The notes: generated by a model not told the origin, from the sequence alone. Shown: positions 40,569 to 50,656, numbered from the stretch's first letter. The stretch: DNA of 64,000 bases from Streptomyces sp. DT2A-34 (GCF_030499515.1 NZ_JASTWJ010000001.1:7420001-7484000); one strand, 5' to 3'. Translations and numbers: made by a program.

Positions 40569-41486
40569 TCACGCCCCTCCGGGAGCCGTCGCCTCACCCA
40601 GCTCGGCGGAGATCCGCCCCAGCTGGTCGAGCCGCTGCTCCAGACTCGGGTGGGTGGAGAAGAGCCGCGCGACGCTGGGCTCGCGGCCCAGGGCCGGGGT
40701 GAAGTAGAAGGCGTTGAAGGCCTGGGCCGTGCGCAGGTCCTTGGAGGGAATCCGGGCGATGTCTCCTGTCACCTTGGTCAGCGCGGAGGCCAGCACCGAG
40801 GGACGCCCGGTGAGCAGCGCCGCGGCCCGGTCGGCGGCCAGCTCCCGGTACCGGGACAGGGCCCGGATCAACAGGAAGCTGATCGCGTACACGGCCGCCG
40901 ACACACCCAGTACGGCGGCGAAGACGACGGCGGTGTTCTGATCCCGGCGCCCGCCGCCGAACAGCTGCGAGTAGAAGGCGAACCGCACGATCAGCCCCGC
41001 GATCACGCCGAGGAACGAGGCCACCGTGATCACGGCGACGTCCTTGTGCGCCACATGCGACAACTCGTGCGCGAGCACACCCTCCAGCTCGTCCGGCTCC
41101 AGCCGGCGCAGCAGCCCCGTGGTCACACAGACCACGGCATGATCGGGGTTGCGCCCGGTCGCGAACGCGTTCGGCATGTCCATCTCCGACACGGCGACCA
41201 CGGGCTTCGGCATGTCGGCGAGGGCACACAGCCGGTCGACGACCCCGTGCAGCTCGGGATACTCCTCCCGCTCCACGACCCGCCCGCGCATCGCGAACAG
41301 CGCGACCCGGTCGGAGAACCAGTACTGAGCCCCCAGCAGCGCCGCCGCCACGACCACGACCAGCACCCAGGACTTCAGCAGCACGATCAACGCGGCGACG
41401 AACCCCACGTACAACAGCCCGAGCAGAAACAGCGTGACCCCCATACGGGCGGTCAACCGCCGATCACTCCGGAACCGGCTCTGCAT
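40569..41486 (-). CDS. htpX: HtpX, membrane zinc metalloprotease
   Basis: 305 residues. Two N-terminal membrane spans (residues ~17-60) are followed by the M48 zinc site LAHELSHVAHKD (near residue 140), two further spans and the third ligand region SRYRELAADRAAALLTG. HtpX degrades damaged membrane proteins. It is the first gene of the htpX-pspAB pair. Confidence 0.95.
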   Translation of the reverse strand: MQSRFRSDRRLTARMGVTLFLLGLLYVGFVAALIVLLKSWVLVVVVAAALLGAQYWFSDRVALFAMRGRVVEREEYPELHGVVDRLCALADMPKPVVAVSEMDMPNAFATGRNPDHAVVCVTTGLLRRLEPDELEGVLAHELSHVAHKDVAVITVASFLGVIAGLIVRFAFYSQLFGGGRRDQNTAVVFAAVLGVSAAVYAISFLLIRALSRYRELAADRAAALLTGRPSVLASALTKVTGDIARIPSKDLRTAQAFNAFYFTPALGREPSVARLFSTHPSLEQRLDQLGRISAELGEATAPGGA

Positions 41487-41619
41487 CTCGCATCACCCCG
41501 CGCACTCAGGCACTCGTCCCACTGCCCAGTGTGCACCCGGCGACGCCCATGAACGGGTCGTGATCGGCCCTAGGACCAGCAAAGACCCCGGCCCCAGTAC
41601 GTGGTCTCCGTACGTGGTC

Positions 41620-41886
41620 TCAGTACGTACGGAAGTTGATGTAGCCCAGCAGGACGATCACCCCGGCGACGCAGCCCAGGACGATCGCCGTGGACACCCA
41701 GCCCGAGCGGCGGCTCCGTCGTGCCACATGCTCGGGGTCGGCCCGGAACGGCACCGGACCGGGCGGGTTCTCCTTCCACCGCGCGGCGAGCATCCGGGCC
41801 CGGGCCGAGGGCTCCTTGTGCTCGGCCCGGTCCGCCCACCTGAGGTCGAACTCGCGCTCGTGGTCGTCCTGTTCGTGCTCGGGCAT
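41620..41886 (-). CDS. Small C-terminally anchored membrane protein
   Basis: 88 residues from the ATG at 41886 (an in-frame GTG at 41895 is possible). The N-terminal 60 residues are highly charged (HEREFDLRWADRAEHKEPSA). One membrane span near the end (STAIVLGCVAGVIVLLGYIN) leaves about four residues outside. Unknown function. It is downstream of glnA on the same strand but separated by a strong terminator. Confidence 0.75.
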   Translation of the reverse strand: MPEHEQDDHEREFDLRWADRAEHKEPSARARMLAARWKENPPGPVPFRADPEHVARRSRRSGWVSTAIVLGCVAGVIVLLGYINFRTY

Positions 41887-41936
41887 CCGATCCACCCCCG
41901 TGTCGTCTCAGCGGCAGAAGAATAGAACATACGCCC

Positions 41937-41969
41937 GCGCCCCCGCTGTCGGCACGACAGCGGGGGCGC
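41937..41969 (-). terminator. Terminator of glnA
   Basis: A perfect 15-bp stem, GCGCCCCCGCTGTCG (41937-41951) with CGACAGCGGGGGCGC (41955-41969) and a 3-nt loop, lies 38 bp beyond the glnA stop. Confidence 0.93.
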
Positions 41970-42007
41970 GGGCGCTGTGCCTCGGTTCGAGACCGATCAG
42001 GCGTCGA

Positions 42008-43417
42008 TCACACGTCGAAGTACAGCTCGAACTCGTGCGGGTGCGGACGCAGCTGCAGCGGGGCGATCTCGTTCGCGCGCTTGTAGTCGATCCACGTCTC
42101 GATCAGGTCCGGCGTGAAGACGTCGCCCTGGAGGAGGAACTCGTGGTCGGCCTCGAGGGAGTCGAGGACGGCCGGGAGCGAGGTCGGGACCTGCGCGACG
42201 CCCGCGTGCTCCTCGGGAGCCAGCTCGTAGAGGTCCTTGTCGATCGGCTCGGCCGGCTCGATCTTGTTCTTGATGCCGTCCAGGCCCGCGAGCAGCAGGG
42301 CCGAGAAGGCCAGGTACGGGTTGCCGGAGGAGTCGGGCGCGCGGAACTCGACGCGCTTGGCCTTCGGGTTGGAGCCCGTGATCGGGATACGCATGGCCGC
42401 GGAGCGGTTGCGCTGCGAGTACACCAGGTTGATCGGGGCCTCGAAGCCCGGGACCAGGCGGTGGTACGAGTTCACCGTCGGGTTGGTGAAGGCCAGCAGC
42501 GACGGGGCGTGCTTGAGGATGCCGCCGATGTAGTAGCGGGCGGTGTCCGACAGGCCCGCGTAGCCGGCCTCGTCGTAGAAGAGCGGCTGGCCGCCGGTCC
42601 ACAGGGACTGGTGGACGTGCATGCCCGAGCCGTTGTCACCGAAGATCGGCTTGGGCATGAAGGTCGCGGTCTTGCCGTTGCGCCAGGCCACGTTCTTCAC
42701 GATGTACTTGAAGAGCTGAAGGTCGTCGGCGGCGGCGAGCAGCGTGTTGAACTTGTAGTTGATCTCGGCCTGGCCGGCGGTGCCCACCTCGTGGTGCTGG
42801 CGCTCGACCTTCAGGCCGGCCCGGTCCAGCTCCAGGGAGATCTCGGCGCGCAGGTCGGCGAAGTGGTCGACCGGCGGGACCGGGAAGTAGCCGCCCTTGT
42901 AGCGGACCTTGTAACCACGGTTGTCCTCGAGGGCACCGGTGTTCCAGGCACCCGCCTCGGAGTCGATGTGGTAGAAGGACTCGTTCGACGTGGTGGCGAA
43001 ACGCACGCTGTCGAAGACGTAGAACTCGGCCTCGGGACCGAAGTACGCCGTGTCGGCGATCCCGGTGGAGGCGAGGTAGGCCTCGGCCTTCTTCGCCACG
43101 TTCCGCGGGTCACGGCTGTACTGCTCGCCGGTGATCGGGTCGTGGATGAAGAAGTTGATGTTGAGGGTCTTGTCCCGGCGGAACGGGTCGACCCGGGCGG
43201 TCGACAGGTCCGCGCGCAGCGCCATGTCGGACTCGTGGATGGCCTGGAAACCACGGATCGACGATCCGTCGAAGGCGAGCTCCTCGTCCGGGTCGAACGC
43301 CTCGACGGGCACCGTGAAGTGCTGCATGACGCCCGGCAGGTCGCAGAATCGGACGTCGACGAACTTGACGTCCTCGTCCGCGATGAACTTCTTGGCCTCG
43401 TCGGCGTTCTGGAACAT
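42008..43417 (-). CDS. glnA: GlnA, type I glutamine synthetase
   Basis: 469 residues from the ATG at 43417 (GGAGGAG five bases upstream). Landmarks: [74 protein letters not shown], and [11 protein letters not shown] carrying the tyrosine adenylylated by GlnE (encoded at the left window edge). It forms a dodecamer and is the main ammonium-assimilating enzyme. A GlnR box lies upstream, so expression rises under nitrogen limitation while activity is tuned by GlnE. Confidence 0.98.
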   Translation of the reverse strand: MFQNADEAKKFIADEDVKFVDVRFCDLPGVMQHFTVPVEAFDPDEELAFDGSSIRGFQAIHESDMALRADLSTARVDPFRRDKTLNINFFIHDPITGEQYSRDPRNVAKKAEAYLASTGIADTAYFGPEAEFYVFDSVRFATTSNESFYHIDSEAGAWNTGALEDNRGYKVRYKGGYFPVPPVDHFADLRAEISLELDRAGLKVERQHHEVGTAGQAEINYKFNTLLAAADDLQLFKYIVKNVAWRNGKTATFMPKPIFGDNGSGMHVHQSLWTGGQPLFYDEAGYAGLSDTARYYIGGILKHAPSLLAFTNPTVNSYHRLVPGFEAPINLVYSQRNRSAAMRIPITGSNPKAKRVEFRAPDSSGNPYLAFSALLLAGLDGIKNKIEPAEPIDKDLYELAPEEHAGVAQVPTSLPAVLDSLEADHEFLLQGDVFTPDLIETWIDYKRANEIAPLQLRPHPHEFELYFDV

Positions 43418-43516
43418 CCAGCTCCTCCTACTCCCGACCGCCCTCGCGCCGGGGTGGTAGTTCGTTCGTGCGGCCAGTGCGGTGGCACACGCTGTCTTCG
43501 ACCCTAGGGACGGGTG

Positions 43517-43554
43517 ATTTCTCGGGCGTGACCCATTTGTTTCGCCCACGTTAA
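43517..43554 (-). promoter_or_regulatory. GlnR box upstream of glnA
   Basis: Read on the minus strand: TTAAC, six bases, GAAAC, six bases, GTCAC, six bases, GAAAT. Four half-sites with 6-nt spacers match the GlnR consensus closely. It lies 100-137 bp before the glnA start and 64 bp before the divergent RDD gene, which it might also influence. Confidence 0.92.
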
Positions 43555-43617
43555 CCGGACATCCCGTACCGCACCCCACCTGTCCGTATCGCAAAACGCG
43601 CCCAGTACCGTGGATGC

Positions 43618-44085
43618 GTGGACAAGAGGCAAGCAATCGGATCCTGGCTCTCGGGCCCCCGCGCGGCGGCCGAGGACGCAGGTGTCGACTTCGGATACCG
43701 GGGCCGGCAGCTCGGTCTGCCGGAGGAGGGGCCGGGCTCCATCGCCCGCCCCGGACGGCGGCTCGGAGCGCTCGCGGTCGACTGGGGTCTGTGCGTCTTG
43801 ATCGCATACGGTCTCATCACCGACGGCTACGGCCAGGCCACCAGCAACTGGGCCCTGCTGCTCTTCTTCCTGATGAGCGTCCTGACCGTCGGCACCGTCG
43901 GCTTCACTCCGGGTAAGCGCCTCTTCGGCCTCCGCGTGGTCACCCTGGAGACCGGCACGGTCAACCCGCTGCGCGCCCTGCTGCGCTCCGCCCTGCTGTG
44001 CGTCGCGATCCCGGCCCTGATCTGGGACCGCGACGGCCGCGGCCTGCACGACCGGCTGGCCCGCACGGTCGAGGTCCGGATCTGA
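43618..44085 (+). CDS. RDD-family membrane protein
   Basis: 155 residues from the GTG at 43618. [20 protein letters not shown] carries the Arg and Asp of the RDD domain, followed by a second span ([19 protein letters not shown]), [11 protein letters not shown] and a last hydrophobic segment. The closing [17 protein letters not shown] is typical. The transport or regulatory role is unknown. It is divergent from glnA, an arrangement conserved in streptomycetes. Confidence 0.9.
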   Translation: MDKRQAIGSWLSGPRAAAEDAGVDFGYRGRQLGLPEEGPGSIARPGRRLGALAVDWGLCVLIAYGLITDGYGQATSNWALLLFFLMSVLTVGTVGFTPGKRLFGLRVVTLETGTVNPLRALLRSALLCVAIPALIWDRDGRGLHDRLARTVEVRI

Positions 44086-44088
44086 CGC

Positions 44089-44129
44089 CGACTCTTCGCG
44101 TACGACGACCGACTCTTCGCGTACGACGA
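44089..44129 (+). repeat. 20-bp direct repeat before a terminator
   Basis: CGACTCTTCGCGTACGACGA occurs at 44089-44108 and again at 44110-44129, directly after the RDD stop and before a terminator stem. It looks like a local slippage duplication. Confidence 0.85.
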
Positions 44130-44162
44130 AGGGGGCGCCCGGCAGGAACCGGGCGCCCCCTT
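44129..44162. terminator. Bidirectional terminator
   Basis: AAGGGGGCGCCCGG (44129-44142) pairs with CCGGGCGCCCCCTT (44149-44162), with a T run on the plus side. It lies between the convergent RDD and DUF4191 genes. Confidence 0.93.
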
Positions 44163-44178
44163 TCTCGTACGAGGGAGA

Positions 44179-44880
44179 TCAGCGAGCCTTCGGCCCGCCC
44201 TTCGGCAGCTTCATGCCCTTGGGCATCGGGCCCTTCGGCAACGGCATGTTGCTCATCAGGTCGCCCATGGCCTTCAGCCGGTCGTTGGTGGCGGTCACCT
44301 GGGGACCGGTCAGCACACGGGGCAGCTTCAGCATGGTGGTCCGCAGCTTCTTCAGCCCGACCTGGCCCTCACCGGCGCCGACGATCAGATCGTGCACCGG
44401 CACGTCCGCGACGATGCGGTTCATCTTCTTCTTCTCCGCGGCCAGCAGGCTCTTCACCCGGTTCGGGTTGCCCTCGGCGACCAGCACGATGCCGGCCTTC
44501 CCGACGGCCCGGTGCACCACGTCCTGGCTGCGGTTCATCGCCACCGCGGGTGTCGTCGTCCAGCCCCGGCCGATGTTGTCCAGCACGGCCGCGGCGGCGC
44601 CCGGCTGGCCCTCCATCTGCCCGAAGGCCGCCCGCTCGGCCCGGCGCCCGAACACGATCGCCGTCGCGAGGAAGGCGAGCAGCAGGCCCAGGATGCCGAG
44701 ATAGATGGGGTGACCGATCAAGAAACCGATCGCGAGGAAGACACCGAAGGTGACGATTCCGACAGCCGCGAGTACAAGACCGATCTTCTTGTCGGCCCTG
44801 CGGGTCATCTTGTAGGTCAGAGCGATCTGCTTGAGTCGCCCGGGGTTCGCAGCGTCCGCTGCCGTGTCCTTCCTCGCCAT
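44179..44880 (-). CDS. DUF4191 membrane protein
   Basis: 233 residues. Two adjacent membrane spans lie at about 33-75 (GLVLAAVGIVTFGVFLAIGF, IYLGILGLLLAFLATAIVF). A cytoplasmic domain follows (RRAERAAFGQMEGQPGAAAA, NRSQDVVHRAVGKAGIVLV), ending in a Lys/Pro/Gly tail. This conserved actinobacterial family is regularly encoded beside lipA, as here, but its function is unknown. Confidence 0.9.
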   Translation of the reverse strand: MARKDTAADAANPGRLKQIALTYKMTRRADKKIGLVLAAVGIVTFGVFLAIGFLIGHPIYLGILGLLLAFLATAIVFGRRAERAAFGQMEGQPGAAAAVLDNIGRGWTTTPAVAMNRSQDVVHRAVGKAGIVLVAEGNPNRVKSLLAAEKKKMNRIVADVPVHDLIVGAGEGQVGLKKLRTTMLKLPRVLTGPQVTATNDRLKAMGDLMSNMPLPKGPMPKGMKLPKGGPKAR

Positions 44881-44972
44881 GCCACGAAGTCTACGTGGCC
44901 CGGGAAGCGCCGACGACGGCAGTGTGCGCCGTGGGCTGTTTCGTCATGCCGCTCCGCCGCGTGGGCGACGGG

Positions 44973-45173
44973 TCAGGGGCGGACGATGGTGACCTGGTCC
45001 AGGACGCGCTGCGCCTCGACCCGGTCCTTGGCGCGACGGCGGTCCTCCAGCACGGACGTCCAGGCGTTGCGGCGGGCGGTGCGCTGACCGCTGCTCATGA
45101 GCAGCGACTCGACGGCACGCAGTGCAGTGGTGAACGACGGGATGGCGGTGGCGCGAACGGGCGCGGCCTGCAT
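44973..45173 (-). CDS. Small conserved hypothetical protein
   Basis: 66 residues from the ATG at 45173 (MQAAPVRATAIPSFTTALRA). It is basic and helical, with SGQRTARRNAWTSVLEDRRR and KDRVEAQRVLDQ; no domain is recognised. The ribosome site is weak. Its position between DUF4191 and lipA matches a short gene often annotated at this place in streptomycetes. Confidence 0.65.
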   Translation of the reverse strand: MQAAPVRATAIPSFTTALRAVESLLMSSGQRTARRNAWTSVLEDRRRAKDRVEAQRVLDQVTIVRP

Positions 45174-45310
45174 GGTGGAGGTCCCCCCTCGGGAATGGCG
45201 GCTTTGGTGAGTGGTGCACGGGGTGTACAACCAGCGTCACTGATTGGTGTTACCAGGGCGTGACCGACCGGTCAAACACCAATGAAGCCTTAATACGTAG
45301 CCCGAAACAC

Positions 45311-45364
45311 TTGACGCGGCCCTGATGGGCCCCCTATCTGCGGGGACGCCCAGGACCGCGTCAA
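45311..45364 (-). terminator. Hairpin downstream of lipA
   Basis: TTGACGCGG (45311-45319) pairs with CCGCGTCAA (45356-45364), extended by CCTG/CAGG with an internal mismatch and by an inner GGGCCCCC/GGGG element. It lies 67 bp beyond the lipA stop. Confidence 0.7.
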
Positions 45365-45430
45365 TCGGCGGCTACCGAGGGGTAGTTGCTTGTGCCCAGA
45401 TTCACACGAGCCGAGTGGCACTCCGTGCCA

Positions 45431-46396
45431 TCAGACGGCCTGCGACGCGACGTAGGAACCACGCTTCTCGACGGCCATCTGGTAGAGCCGGCCGGCCCGG
45501 TAGGAGGACCGGACGAGGGGGCCGGACATGACGCCGGAGAAGCCGATCTGCTCGGCCTCCTCCTTCAGCTCCACGAACTCCTGCGGCTTGACCCAGCGCT
45601 CCACGGGGTGGTGGCGGACGCTCGGGCGCAGGTACTGCGTGATGGTGACGAGCTCGCAGCCCGCGTCGTGCAGCTGCTGGAGCGCCTCGCTGATCTCCTC
45701 GCGGGTCTCGCCCATGCCGAGGATCAGGTTCGACTTGGTGACCAGGCCGTAGTCGCGGGCGTCGGTGATGACCTTCAGCGAGCGCTCGTAGCGGAAGCCC
45801 GGGCGGATGCGCTTGAAGATCCGGGGCACCGTCTCGACGTTGTGCGCGAAGACCTCGGGGCGGGAGGCGAAGACCTCCTGGAGCAGCTCCGGTACGGCGT
45901 TGAAGTCCGGGGCGAGGAGCTCGACCTTGGTGCGGCCGGCCTCGCGCTGAGCCGTCTGCTGGTGGATCTGGCGGACCGTCTCGGCGTACAGCCAGGCGCC
46001 GCCGTCCGGGAGGTCGTCGCGGGCGACGCCGGTGATGGTGGCGTAGTTCAGGTCCATGGTGACCACGGACTCGCCGACGCGGCGCGGCTCGTCGCGGTCG
46101 AGCGCCTCGGGCTTGCCGGTGTCGATCTGGCAGAAGTCGCAGCGCCGGGTGCACTGGTCGCCGCCGATGAGGAAGGTCGCCTCACGGTCTTCCCAGCACT
46201 CGTAGATGTTGGGGCAGCCGGCTTCCTGGCAGACGGTGTGCAGGCCCTCGCTCTTCACGAGGTTCTGCATCTTCGTGTACTCGGGACCCATTTTCGCCCG
46301 CGTCTTGATCCATTCGGGCTTGCGCTCGATGGGGGTCTGGCTGTTGCGGACCTCCAGGCGCAGCATCTTGCGTCCGTCGGGTGAGACTGCGGACAC
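45431..46396 (-). CDS. lipA: LipA, lipoyl synthase
   Basis: 321 residues. The GTG at 46396 (GGGAG five bases upstream) gives [18 protein letters not shown]. Two iron-sulfur motifs are present: the auxiliary cluster [12 protein letters not shown] (near 54) and the radical-[11 protein letters not shown] (near 82). It inserts two sulfurs into octanoyl groups on E2 or GcvH proteins, using the octanoyl carrier made by LipB. Both genes are on the minus strand, 227 bp apart. Lipoylated pyruvate dehydrogenase is the likely main client; its E1 gene aceE is at 59807-62518. Confidence 0.97.
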   Translation of the reverse strand: MSAVSPDGRKMLRLEVRNSQTPIERKPEWIKTRAKMGPEYTKMQNLVKSEGLHTVCQEAGCPNIYECWEDREATFLIGGDQCTRRCDFCQIDTGKPEALDRDEPRRVGESVVTMDLNYATITGVARDDLPDGGAWLYAETVRQIHQQTAQREAGRTKVELLAPDFNAVPELLQEVFASRPEVFAHNVETVPRIFKRIRPGFRYERSLKVITDARDYGLVTKSNLILGMGETREEISEALQQLHDAGCELVTITQYLRPSVRHHPVERWVKPQEFVELKEEAEQIGFSGVMSGPLVRSSYRAGRLYQMAVEKRGSYVASQAV

Positions 46397-46540
46397 GTCG
46401 GCTCCCTGTAGCTTCGATTCTTCGGCGTACACCAGGGTACGCCCGTGCGTTTTGCGCCTCCGGGCTGGGCAACCTTGCGGAACGCCGGTGCATTCCTGCG
46501 CGGGCCTCGAGTCTCGCCCCCGCCGCCCCTACCCGTCCCA

Positions 46541-46620
46541 TCCTCAAGGGGCTCCGCCCCTTCGGCCCCGGCCAGGGGCTCTGCCCCTGGACCCCCGCTC
46601 CTCAAACGCCGGAGTGGCTG
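46541..46620. repeat. Common Streptomyces intergenic repeat between lipB and lipA
   Basis: Palindrome AAGGGGCTCCGCCCCTT, then CCAGGGGCTCTGCCCCTGG and ACCCCCGCTCCTCAAACGCC. This block is familiar from many Streptomyces intergenic regions. It begins four bases after the lipB stop and could act as a terminator within the lipB-lipA pair. Confidence 0.75.
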
Positions 46621-46623
46621 GAT

Positions 46624-47424
46624 TTACGCAGCCGGTGTCTTTTCGATCTCCCGTGGCTTCAGTTCCGCGTTCTCCAGTACGTCCATCAGGTGCCGCTCGA
46701 CGACCGGCAGCACCTCGTCGATCGTGACGTCCCGGCCGAGCTCGTTCGCCAGTGAGGCGACACCCGCGTCCCGGATCCCGCACGGGATGATCTTGTCGAA
46801 CCACTCGTTGTCAGGGTTCACGTTCAGGGCGAAGCCATGCATGGTCACGCCCTTCGCGACCCGGATCCCGATCGCCGCGATCTTGCGGTCCTCGCGCCGC
46901 TGGCCGGCGTTGGAGGGCGCGTACTCGGGGCCGTTCAGGCGGGGGTCGAACTCCTCGTCGGTGAGACGCGGGTCGAAGTCCAGGGACAGGCCGCCGAGCG
47001 CGGGACGCCGCTCGACCGGGTCACCCAGGACCCACACCCCGCTACGGCCCTCCACGCGCGTGGTCTCCAGGCCGAACTCCGCGCACGTGCGGATCAGGGC
47101 CTCCTCCAGCCGTCGTACGTGCGCCACGACGTCCACCGGGCGCGGCAGCTTCTGGATCGGGTAGCCGACCAGCTGGCCGGGGCCGTGCCAGGTGATCTTG
47201 CCGCCGCGGTCCACGTCGATGACCGGCGTGCCGTCCAGGGGCCGCTCGTTGTCCGCCGTGCGCCGCCCAGCCGTGTAGACCGGGGGGTGTTCGAGCAGCA
47301 GGACCGTGTCGGGGACCTCGTCCTCGAACCGCGCCGCGTGCACCCGGCGCTGCTCGTCCCACGCCTCCTGGTACTCGACGGCGTCCGCGCCGAATCCCAT
47401 GCGGACGAACCGCAGTTCACTCAC
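46624..47424 (-). CDS. lipB: LipB, octanoyl-[ACP]:protein octanoyltransferase
   Basis: 266 residues. The GTG at 47424 (GGAGG six bases upstream) starts [20 protein letters not shown]. Active-site regions are visible: [29 protein letters not shown], the Lys in [20 protein letters not shown] and the Cys in [13 protein letters not shown]. It transfers octanoate from ACP to lipoyl domains for LipA. Confidence 0.96.
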   Translation of the reverse strand: MSELRFVRMGFGADAVEYQEAWDEQRRVHAARFEDEVPDTVLLLEHPPVYTAGRRTADNERPLDGTPVIDVDRGGKITWHGPGQLVGYPIQKLPRPVDVVAHVRRLEEALIRTCAEFGLETTRVEGRSGVWVLGDPVERRPALGGLSLDFDPRLTDEEFDPRLNGPEYAPSNAGQRREDRKIAAIGIRVAKGVTMHGFALNVNPDNEWFDKIIPCGIRDAGVASLANELGRDVTIDEVLPVVERHLMDVLENAELKPREIEKTPAA

Positions 47425-47703
47425 GGCCAGCCTCCTTGGAAGCCCTGGAAGGTCGTAAGGCACAAAGCGTGCCCACGCCACTGTACGACCGGCGCGTTCG
47501 GGTGATGCCTCCCGGCCCCGCGTCAGCCCGGTACGGCAATCCTCACACGATCGGATGAATGGGTGGGGAAATGTGCGATCGGCTGTTTACTCTCCGCTAC
47601 ATTCGCGCCGTTCGAGAGGCCAAAAGGGCAGCTCACCGGCAATCCGGGCACTCGGCGGCCGAACTCGCCCGCGAGGCCCGAAAGGCAGGAGACCGCACCG
47701 CAG
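47425..47703. other. Divergent promoter region between lipB and the HTH/TPR regulator
   Basis: 279 bp. An interrupted repeat with GATCGGATGAATG and GTGCGATCGG lies near 47549-47582. No gene is convincing. It should contain the promoters of lipB and the regulator. Confidence 0.4.
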
Positions 47704-49144
47704 ATGACGGAACGACCCGCGCAGCGCACTCCCAACCGCCAGCTCGCCGCGCTCATCGCAGAAGCGGGATTCTCCAACGCGGGTCTCGCCCGCCGGGTGG
47801 ACCAGCTTCGGCCTCGAACACGGGCTTGATCTCAGATACGACAAGACATCGGTCACACGCTGGCTGCGCGGACAGCAGCCGCGCGGCACCACCCCCGCCC
47901 TCATCGCCGAGGTCTTCACCCGCCGCCTCGGCCGCCGGCTCTCCGCCCAGGACCTCGGCCTCGACGCCTGCGCGCCCGTGTACGCGGGGCTGGAGTTCGC
48001 CGCGACCCCCGAGGAGGCCGTCGACATCGTCAGCGGCCTGTGGCGCAAGGACTCCGGCAGCCATGCCGAGCTCCGCAAGATCGCCTTCACCCCGGCCGGC
48101 CTCGTCGTGCCCAGCCGGGACTGGCTGATCGGCCGCGCCGACGAGAAGGTGGGCCGCGGCGAGCCGATCGCCCGCATCCCGGCCCAGAGCCGTCCAGGGG
48201 CCGTACCCCGCCAGCGCGGCCAGGCGGAGCGCGGCCCCGGCCAGAAGGTCACCGGCGGCGACATCGCCGCGCTGCGGTCGGTGGGCGAGCTGTTCCGCTC
48301 GCTCGACGACATGTACGGCGGCGGCCACGCCCGGCAGGCGCTCGTGCGCTACCTGGAGCACGAGTGCGAGCCGATGCTGCGCGGCACCTACGGCGAGCAG
48401 ACCGGCCGCAAGCTGTTCGCCGCCGCCGCGGACCTCACCAGGCTCGCGGGCTGGACGTCGTACGACATCGCGGCGCACGGGCTCGCGCAGCGCTACTTCG
48501 TGCAGTCGCTGCGCCTCGCGCAGGCGGCCGGGGACCGGGCGTACGGCTCCTACGTCCTGGTCACCATGAGCCGCCAGGCCGTCTACCTCGGGCACGGCCG
48601 CGAGGCCGTCCAGCTCGCGCGCGTCGCCCAGCAGGGCGTGGGGACCAGCGCGCCCCCGGTCGTCCAAGCCCTGCTGCACGCGTGCGAGGCGCGCGGGCAC
48701 GGCGTACTGGGCGAGGTGCGCGCCTGTACGGCCTCCCTGGTGCGGGCCGAGCGCGCCCTCGAAGCGGCTCGCCCCGGCGATGACGTCCCGCACTGGGCGC
48801 GGTTCTTCGACGAGGCGCAGCTCGCCGACGAGTTCGGGCACTGCCACCGGGATCTGCAGCAGTTCCGGGCGGCGGCGCAGCATGCGGAGCGGTCGCTGCA
48901 GCTGCGTGCGCCCGCGTACGCCCGTAGCCGGCTGTTCTGCCGGGTCGTCCTCGCCTCCGCGCGTCTGGGCCTCGGGGAGCTCGACCAGGCCTGTGCGCTC
49001 GGCGCGGAGGCCGCGGGCGCTGCCGCGGAGATGCGGTCCGTGCGGGCGATCGAGTACGTCAAGGACTTCGAGCGGAGGTTGGAGCCGTATCGGGATGCGG
49101 CGCCGGTGCGGGGATATCGGGACAAGGTGGCGGCGTTGCTGTAG
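47704..49144 (+). pseudogene. HTH regulator with C-terminal TPR-like region, single-base frameshift
   Basis: The ATG at 47704 gives MTERPAQRTPNRQLAALIAE and the start of a helix-turn-helix (SNAGLARRVDQ), but the frame is lost at about 47807 and stops soon after. One base fewer in CAGCTTCGGCCTC would restore GLEHGLDLRYDKTSVTRWLR, completing the HTH. The long frame then continues to 49144 (PALIAEVFTRRLGRRLSAQD, YAGLEFAATPEEAVDIVSGL, then helical TPR-like repeats such as QALLHACEARGHGVLGE). Repaired length is about 479 residues. It is either a true mutation or an assembly error; the rest of the gene is undamaged. Confidence 0.82.
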
Positions 49145-49159
49145 GAGGTATCGCCGTAA

Positions 49160-49265
49160 CTCCGACCGGCTGCATGCCACCGCGGCTTCGCTGTGGCTTG
49201 TCGCGCCCACGCGGCGGAGCCGCATATCGATACAGCCCCGCGCCCCTTTCGGGGCGCGGGTGTGC
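49160..49265 (-). repeat. Dispersed Streptomyces repeat, intergenic copy
   Basis: On the minus strand it reads GGGGCGCGGGGCTGTATCGA, TATGCGGCTCCGCCGC and GGGCGCGACAAGCCAC. It matches the copy inside the PP2C gene (20902-20998). An extra GCGCCCC/GGGGCGC palindrome at 49240-49260 may serve as terminator for the two convergent genes. Confidence 0.8.
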
Positions 49266-49273
49266 CGTCGGCC

Positions 49274-50656
49274 TCAGGCGGCTGCCCTTAACGGCTCCGC
49301 CCTGTGCAGGGACCCTGCCGCTCCCAGGTCCGTGAGGATCGCCGCCGCCGCGCGGTGGGCCGAGTGGAGGGCGCCCTGGACCGTGCTGGTGTCGCGGTGG
49401 TCGCCGCAGACGTACAGGCCCGCCAGGAGGCGCACGGGGCGGCGCAGGTCGTGGGGTGGGCGCATCGCCGGGACGGCCTCGGGGGTGTGGTGCACGGCGA
49501 GGGTCTCCCAGCGTGCCGTGGAGGTGCCGTAGAGGCGGGCCAGGTGCATCCGTACGGCCGTGTCGATGTCGGGCGGTGGTGTGCCCAGGACCGTCGACGA
49601 GACGAGTGCCCGGCCCGCGGGCGCGCGGCTCGGGTCGACCTGGCTGGTCACCGCCGTGTGGGCGACCGGGCCGCCGCGGTCGGCGTCCAGCAGGAGCGAG
49701 GCGCCGGTCGTCGGCGGTTCGTCGGTGGTGTGGTGGACGACCGTCATGGGGTGGAAATCCGGTACGCGCAGGCCCGGCAACAGCTCGGCGGCGGTTCGCG
49801 CGTCCGTCGCCAGCAGGACGGCACGGCACCGTATCTCGCCGTGCTCCGCGGTGGTCACCGACGTCGTGGCGACCGAGGTGACGCGCACGCCGGTGTGGAC
49901 GGTGCCCGGCGGCAGCGTCCGCGCCAGCAGCTCCGGCAGCGCCTCGGCGCCGCCCTCGGGCACGCACAGGCGGCCGCTCGCGAAGGCACGCAGCGCGAGG
50001 TCCGCACACCGGCTGGACGTCGTCAGCTCCGGGTCGCACAGCAGCGCGGCGAGCAGGGGGCGCAGAAAGCCGTCGATGGTCCGCGCGGGGACGCCCCGTG
50101 CCGCGAGGGCCTGCGCGGCCGGCAACTCGGGGCGGGCCAGCAGTCGTTCGACGGGTGACGCGGCGAGGCGGGCCAGCGCGGCACCCAGTCGGGCCTGGTC
50201 GACGGCGGTGCCCAGCGGAGCACCCGCGCGCACCCTCGGCAGGGACGTCTGGCCCGCGACACCCCGCACGGACGCCGCCCGAGGGGCGTTCGCCAGGGCG
50301 CGCACCGCATGCAGTGCGCCCCTCGCGCGCCTGGCGCTCATCGGCCTCGCCCATGCGCCCGCGCGGTGCCGGCGGCCGTCGCTGTGCAGCAGTACGCCCG
50401 GCGCGAAGGGGCGTAGCGTGAGCGTGTCGAGCGATGGGGTCAGGCGTAGTTCGGGATACGACGTCGACAGGAGCTGGCCGATCCGGTCGAGCCGGAACCC
50501 GTCGATCTTCTCGGTCGACATGCGGCCGCCCGGGTAAGGGGCGGCCTCCAGGACCGCGGTCGTTACTCCTGCGCTGGTCAGTCGATGCGCCGCGGAGAGT
50601 CCGGCGACCCCGGCTCCCACGATGACGACGTCCGCCTGGTACGCGGGCTCAAGCAC
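49274..50656 (-). CDS. FAD-dependent amine oxidase/phytoene desaturase-like oxidoreductase
   Basis: 460 residues from the GTG at 50656 (GAGGAGGGG upstream). The Rossmann FAD fingerprint VVIVGAGVAGLSAAHRLTSA is near residue 10, followed by PYPGGRMSTEKIDGFRLD. The C-terminal FAD motif is LLAGLYVCGDHRDTSTVQGA, near residue 412. It is of the NAD(P)-binding amine-oxidase/protoporphyrinogen-oxidase type. The substrate cannot be assigned. Confidence 0.9.
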   Translation of the reverse strand: MLEPAYQADVVIVGAGVAGLSAAHRLTSAGVTTAVLEAAPYPGGRMSTEKIDGFRLDRIGQLLSTSYPELRLTPSLDTLTLRPFAPGVLLHSDGRRHRAGAWARPMSARRARGALHAVRALANAPRAASVRGVAGQTSLPRVRAGAPLGTAVDQARLGAALARLAASPVERLLARPELPAAQALAARGVPARTIDGFLRPLLAALLCDPELTTSSRCADLALRAFASGRLCVPEGGAEALPELLARTLPPGTVHTGVRVTSVATTSVTTAEHGEIRCRAVLLATDARTAAELLPGLRVPDFHPMTVVHHTTDEPPTTGASLLLDADRGGPVAHTAVTSQVDPSRAPAGRALVSSTVLGTPPPDIDTAVRMHLARLYGTSTARWETLAVHHTPEAVPAMRPPHDLRRPVRLLAGLYVCGDHRDTSTVQGALHSAHRAAAAILTDLGAAGSLHRAEPLRAAA

